From Nitrososphaeraceae archaeon (GTDB lineage Archaea; Thermoproteota; Nitrososphaeria; Nitrososphaerales; Nitrososphaeraceae), in contig JAICSL010000096.1 in NCBI GenBank assembly GCA_025936955.1, positions 1 through 6,552 of the forward strand: 6,552 nucleotides of DNA, read 5' to 3'. Below, piece after piece: positions 4,656 through 6,552 of this stretch; within the stretch, counting starts at the first letter, position 1; every line of letters begins with the position of its first letter. Both the position numbers and the translations under genes were made by a program. Below the pieces are notes generated by a model that searched no databases, was not told the DNA's origin, and saw nothing but the letters and a program-made list of their open reading frames with translations.

Positions 4656-6552
4656 TCAGTAGGTTTTCATGTAGTAACTATGACTACGTGATTTAAGACT
4701 GTTAATTAAAAATATACTCATTGTTGGTGCTATGCTTAACGCCGACAGAACTAATAGAGCAGTTCCAAGCATCATGATTGACGAGAATCCCGTTAATTCG
4801 GCAGATGCTATCAAGGCACAACTAGTCGCAAGTAGTGCACATACAATATATCTTGTAGCTCTTAAATCAAAACCTATCCAATTCTTTTTTCTATATATAA
4901 TACTCAGTCCTATTGTAAAGGGTAATAAGTAAACTACTCCAATTAGGAAGCTTGCAGATAATCCAGCCGCGACTACAGCAAACTCGTGATTGAAATCAGT
5001 TGAGTGGTAGATTAACTCGCTTAAGTTAAGTATTCCAAGTAGTGGATATATTGATGTTCTCACAATAAATTGTAACGATGGATTATCTCTCTCGTATTGT
5101 GCTACATAAGGACTAAAAGAATAATACCATTGATTGAAGATATCCAAAAAACGGCTTCCAGCATATGATTCAGAAACCAGGTTGTCCCTAAACTGCCTCA
5201 GGGCTTGCACTTCTGGTGCTAGTTCACTCCCAAATGCTGCAGTAGCTATTAGGCACCCACTCTTCTTTAAAGGCTGTGGCACACTACTGTTTGTAATTTC
5301 TTGAGTTTGTCGCATAATTTTTCGAGCTATCTCACTTGAAGAGTTATAGTTGGTAGCTATGAAGGGTTTAGTGACGACATCTGGTTTATATGCTTCGTAA
5401 CTATTTGCAAATACTTTAATTGCATTTGGACCTGTAGTTAATTTTTTTGTATCCTGCGTTCCCAGTGGGACTAAGAATCTTCCATCAGTGTTATTATCTG
5501 GTTTTGCGATCCCATCAAGTACCACGTATCCTGCTCGGTTTGATATATAATAATTTATAGTGGCATTTTGGCTCGGCTTCCCGTCAACGGTTACATTTAT
5601 TATAAGATTTGCCGGTTTGCCAATTTGAATAATTTTAGGTACGATGATGTTTTCTATGGATGCTAATTTTGCCTGCAGATACACATTCCAGTGTCCAATC
5701 TCGAAAGGATAAGAGTTATCGCGGAATGCTTTAAGGGTTATTGTCCCTCCTGACGGATTATAATTATCAAAATAAAAAGGCCCGTTACCTATGAGTGCCG
5801 AATTGTGTTCAGTTATCCATTTAATACTAGCATCGTATCTCCTATCCACCTCTTCTAATGTTACTCTGCCCTTTAACGCTGAGGGGAAAAATCGTTCCGA
5901 CTTCATTTTTTCGAGCTCATTTTTAATCATATTAGCATGGTCTGCAGTTATAAGAGATAACCAGTCTATACCTTTTGATGCTGCATCTGTTTTCGAAAAT
6001 GCTACCAAACCTTCTTTGACTAAGCGTTCTGATGCAGCAGTTATCTCCCAGGGTTCTGATGCCCACAACGCTCCAGCTCCAGCAATTTGACTTTTATCAA
6101 AATGCCAAAAATCAAAGTATGATTCTATCTTATTATCTGAAAGAAATCTGATACCCTTATCATGTTTGATCGATTGCTCAGCCCCGCTGGTGAACTCGGA
6201 ATCCTTTGTCTTGTCACTTTCACCTGTATTAGTTCCCCATTCATGCAAAAAATACTGATCATAAAGGATATCGTTCTTATCCATCATTATTCCGTTATGC
6301 CACTTACTGTATTTCAGATCATATGTGACTTTACTGATGGATGTAGTTTCGCCCCCTACATTCATCCAGTTTTGATGCAAAGGATCCCAAATAATGGCGT
6401 CTGAAGGTACTCTAATTGTATTATTTTGTGATCGAGTTTGGACCTCGGTCCATTGTGCGCGAAACGGTTTAACCTCTCCTTTATACGGATCACTATAAGT
6501 GGCTCCATCATTTATTGTACTGGCAATTTGTTGACTATACGTATCCTTATAA
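4656..6552 (-). CDS. Extracellular solute-binding protein (SBP_bac_5, DppA/OppA-like) with CFI-box and C-terminal membrane helices; N-terminus outside window
   Basis: The frame is open to the right edge, giving 631 visible residues (numbered here from the edge). The true start and any signal peptide lie outside. A TTG at 6380-6378 is inside the frame and is not a start, because protein-like sequence (IRVPSDAIIWDP) continues upstream of it. Residues 1 to about 285 are the C-terminal half of a peptide-binding protein: YSKWHNGIMMDKNDILY (81-97) is the family's WHDG...A.DV segment, and GNGPFYFDNY (255-264) with LKAFRDNSYPF (273-283) is the usual end. Residues about 303-402 look like a beta-sandwich (Ig-like) domain. 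A CFI-box follows (CLIATAAFGS at 433-442, FRDN 454-457, WYYSFSP 475-481), then about three helices (525-553, 567-585, 591-618). Basic residues after the first and third helices suggest the binding part is outside and the C-terminus inside. It should deliver substrate to the two permeases encoded downstream in the same operon. Confidence 0.88.
   Translation of the reverse strand, partial: YKDTYSQQIASTINDGATYSDPYKGEVKPFRAQWTEVQTRSQNNTIRVPSDAIIWDPLHQNWMNVGGETTSISKVTYDLKYSKWHNGIMMDKNDILYDQYFLHEWGTNTGESDKTKDSEFTSGAEQSIKHDKGIRFLSDNKIESYFDFWHFDKSQIAGAGALWASEPWEITAASERLVKEGLVAFSKTDAASKGIDWLSLITADHANMIKNELEKMKSERFFPSALKGRVTLEEVDRRYDASIKWITEHNSALIGNGPFYFDNYNPSGGTITLKAFRDNSYPFEIGHWNVYLQAKLASIENIIVPKIIQIGKPANLIINVTVDGKPSQNATINYYISNRAGYVVLDGIAKPDNNTDGRFLVPLGTQDTKKLTTGPNAIKVFANSYEAYKPDVVTKPFIATNYNSSSEIARKIMRQTQEITNSSVPQPLKKSGCLIATAAFGSELAPEVQALRQFRDNLVSESYAGSRFLDIFNQWYYSFSPYVAQYERDNPSLQFIVRTSIYPLLGILNLSELIYHSTDFNHEFAVVAAGLSASFLIGVVYLLPFTIGLSIIYRKKNWIGFDLRATRYIVCALLATSCALIASAELTGFSSIMMLGTALLVLSALSIAPTMSIFLINSLKSRSHSYYMKTY

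Noticed and set aside
6378..6380. TTG as start codon of the binding protein
   Set aside because: The reading frame continues without a stop to the window edge and the upstream residues are protein-like. The family also needs several hundred residues before the WHNG segment, so the real start is outside.
5791..6404. Plus-strand ORFs of 99 and 80 codons
   Set aside because: Both are antisense to the binding-protein gene and have no recognisable domain or promoter. The same holds for the 66-codon frame at 4732-4932.

Overview
The window most likely comes from an ammonia-oxidising type archaeon (Thaumarchaeota/Nitrososphaeria, perhaps a soil lineage such as Nitrososphaera or Nitrosocosmicus). 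This is inference. It rests on three things: the transporter protein carries a CFI-box (CLIATAAFGS followed by FRDN and WYYSFSP), which is typical of surface proteins in this group; at least one gene has a TATA-like box placed for a leaderless transcript; and the DNA is AT-rich with long gene-poor gaps. All convincing genes are on the minus strand.

Layout from right to left, which is the direction of transcription. Positions 6552-4656 hold most of an extracellular peptide/solute-binding protein of the SBP_bac_5 (DppA/OppA) type. Its N-terminus lies outside the window, and it ends in a beta-rich domain, a CFI-box and about three membrane helices. Eleven bases further on starts a DppB/OppB-type permease (4644-3592). 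It overlaps by four bases (ATGA) a DppC/OppC-type permease (3595-2213) that has an unusually long extracytoplasmic loop. These three genes form one ABC-importer operon. No ATPase gene follows within the window.

Positions 1793-2212 are gene-poor but contain a strong imperfect hairpin (1921-1956) and a TATA-rich block. A single small gene for a JAMM/MPN metalloprotease-like protein follows (1792-1364); it apparently starts at TTG. Positions 501-1363 hold no convincing gene. They contain a possible 39-residue single-helix membrane protein (867-986, plus strand) and two adjacent inverted repeats. At the left edge (500-1) is a secreted CAP-domain (SCP/PR1-like, YkwD-like) protein that has no complete stop codon in the window.

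Functionally, the importer would bind peptides or similar small solutes at the cell surface and pass them through the DppB-DppC channel, powered by ATPases encoded elsewhere. The CAP protein is also predicted to act outside the cell. The JAMM protein is probably an intracellular isopeptidase-like enzyme acting on ubiquitin-like or SAMP-like modifiers. No sequence evidence ties it to the transporter beyond proximity.
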